A stretch of DNA of 6,644 nucleotides from Nitrospirota bacterium (GTDB lineage: Bacteria > Nitrospirota > 9FT-COMBO-42-15 > HDB-SIOI813), in NCBI GenBank assembly GCA_016214375.1, contig JACROQ010000135.1, forward strand, positions 1 to 6,644, in the 5' to 3' direction. This document shows positions 5,490 to 6,644 of this stretch, one piece after another. Made by a program: the position numbers and the translations under genes. The notes beneath the pieces were generated by a model. It was given only the letters and a program-made list of their open reading frames with translations, made no database searches and was not told the origin of the DNA. How positions within the stretch are numbered: the first letter of the stretch is position 1; the number at the start of each line of letters is the position of its first letter.

Positions 5490-5504
5490 AATCAGAGAAA
5501 TACA

Positions 5505-6644
5505 ATGGCAAGGTTTCTCATCTTGATAATTTGTCTCTTTATATTCCCGGTGGTTCATGTCCTGTCCGGTCACCTGGCCTATGCAGGGCCTGTAAACATC
5601 CCTTCTCTCATCCTCTCCCTCCGCATGGAGGGAACACCTTCTATCGTATGGTTTGAAAAGGGGAAGGCGCTCTATAAGCTGATGGCCTACAGAGAGGCCG
5701 CAGAGGCCTTTTCACGGATAGAAAAGGATGGCGAAAAGGGCGGCATCCCAAAAGAAATCATCGAGGAGTCGCTATACCTCAGGGCGAACAGCCTGATGAA
5801 GATTGGGGATTATTCAGAGGCTGTGGCATCGTTAAACCTGATTCCTGATAAGAGCAGGTTTTATAGTTATGGTCTCTTCACGAAGGCTATGATAAACCTT
5901 CGTCAGGGAAACGAGAAGGATGCCATAGAGGTTTTCGATCAGATATCCAGGAGCCTCCCGACTGAGAATCTCGCCTTTAAGGCACACCTGACATCAGGCT
6001 TTATATTCCTTGAAAGGGGCAACCCCTCGGAGGCCGTCAGACATTTTGCTGTGATACCTGTGACCAGCCCATCTTATGTGCAGGCATTGTTTGGTTCAGG
6101 ATGGGCCTATGCGACTATGGGGAGGTGGGTGAGGGCGGTCGTCTTCTGGGAGGAGTTATCCTCCCGCTACCCTGAGAGTAAGTACACCCGGGAGGTTATG
6201 CCCTACATAGGCCATGCCTATACAACCTTGAGCGCCTACGGGAAAGCCTTAGAGCAAAATGGCGCCGCATTGCGGTATTATGAGAACCTGCTGAAGAGGT
6301 TATCAGATATTGGTAAGGGGATTCCATCGAAGGACATGAAAACAATAGCACAGGCAATTAATATTGCAGGAGATAAAGAACTGGCTGATGATCTGGAATT
6401 GTATCATGGCCTGTTGTCCATGGAAGGGTATCTTTTGGAGCGGAAAGTCGGAGAGAAGGGCCTTATCGAAACCCTGATCACTGCCTCAAAGATGAAGAGG
6501 GGTGACATTGTCGATCGCCTGTCCGAACGGTTGTCCCGCAGTATTGAGGGACTTCAGCATCAATTATTAGAGGCATCCCTTACCGCCTCCCTGGAGATTG
6601 CACGGAATCTCAGATTAGAGGGGGGGGGGCGTATCAGTGATGAC
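5505..6644 (+). CDS. Exported TPR-repeat protein, 3' end outside the window
   Basis: The frame is open from here to the window end (380 codons, no stop). Residues 1-27 form a signal peptide: short basic start (MAR), hydrophobic core, and a likely cleavage after AYA before G28. The only cysteine there (C10) is in no lipobox, so a periplasmic or secreted protein is expected rather than a lipoprotein. From about residue 47 come repeated helical pairs of TPR type, for example FEKGKALYKLMAYREAAEAF, LRANSLMKIGDYSEAVASL, LTSGFIFLERGNPSEAVRHF and FGSGWAYATMGRWVRAVVFW, continuing into a charged helical region. TPR scaffolds bind other proteins; the partner is unknown. ATG 5505 is preferred over the in-frame ATG 5481 because the latter lies in the end of element C, and AGAGA (5494-5498) sits 6 bases before 5505. 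It was probably tightly coupled to the deacetylase before the insertion. Confidence 0.8.
   Translation, partial: MARFLILIICLFIFPVVHVLSGHLAYAGPVNIPSLILSLRMEGTPSIVWFEKGKALYKLMAYREAAEAFSRIEKDGEKGGIPKEIIEESLYLRANSLMKIGDYSEAVASLNLIPDKSRFYSYGLFTKAMINLRQGNEKDAIEVFDQISRSLPTENLAFKAHLTSGFIFLERGNPSEAVRHFAVIPVTSPSYVQALFGSGWAYATMGRWVRAVVFWEELSSRYPESKYTREVMPYIGHAYTTLSAYGKALEQNGAALRYYENLLKRLSDIGKGIPSKDMKTIAQAINIAGDKELADDLELYHGLLSMEGYLLERKVGEKGLIETLITASKMKRGDIVDRLSERLSRSIEGLQHQLLEASLTASLEIARNLRLEGGGRISDD
6620..6629 (+). repeat. Run of ten G within the TPR gene
   Basis: Ten consecutive G encode part of a glutamate codon and three glycines. One extra G would bring a TGA into frame at once, and one fewer would change the frame to the window end. 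It may be a slippage-prone tract or a sequencing error close to a contig edge. Confidence 0.9.

Noticed and set aside
5460..5492. Promoter for the TPR gene formed by the end of element C (TTGAGG with TTTAAT)
   Set aside because: The spacer would be 21 bases, too long for a housekeeping promoter, and the -35 match is poor.

Overview
The window looks like a piece of a chromosome from a mid-GC, Gram-negative-type environmental bacterium, possibly a metagenome-assembled genome of a Nitrospirota or deltaproteobacterial type. That placement is inference. It rests on the gene mix (Dpp/Opp-type permeases, an AcuC-like deacetylase, an exported TPR protein) and on dispersed repeats with a GTCATTCTGAG...GAAGAATCTGAT core, which I remember as common in such genomes. 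No rRNA, tRNA or CRISPR is visible. All recognised genes lie on the + strand.

Left part (1-2123), loosely packed accessory DNA. A class I SAM-dependent methyltransferase (228-884) has its own extended -10 promoter and strong Shine-Dalgarno sequence. After about 200 bases containing a 14-bp palindrome comes a PIN-domain protein (1089-1928). It has a GTG start, is visibly AT-richer than the genes to the right, and is about twice the length of an ordinary VapC toxin. Roughly 195 bases with no recognisable content follow.

Right part (2299-6644), a compact gene cluster interrupted by repeats. Two Dpp/Opp/Nik-type ABC transporter permeases (2299-3222 and 3315-4124) are followed after 38 bases by a histone deacetylase/AcuC-family deacetylase with an intact catalytic set (4163-5296). 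An exported TPR-repeat protein follows and runs off the window (5505 onward). The permeases would form the membrane channel of a peptide or nickel importer. Neither the binding protein nor the ATPases are in the window. A functional link between transporter, deacetylase and TPR protein is suggested only by gene order.

The most interesting content is a set of three palindromic repeat elements sharing one core: 2124-2264 (17-bp perfect terminal inverted repeat), 3233-3296 (between the two permeases) and 5296-5482 (15-bp perfect terminal inverted repeat). The first and third carry the same core inside unrelated terminal repeats. The third sits exactly at the stop codon of the deacetylase gene and is flanked by a duplicated CATGATCTTT, so the pre-insertion sequence can be reconstructed: the gene would have ended in TAA, 13 bases before the TPR gene's ATG. 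A separate 41-base near-perfect hairpin lies inside the deacetylase coding sequence. I did not find a clearly new defence or biosynthetic system.
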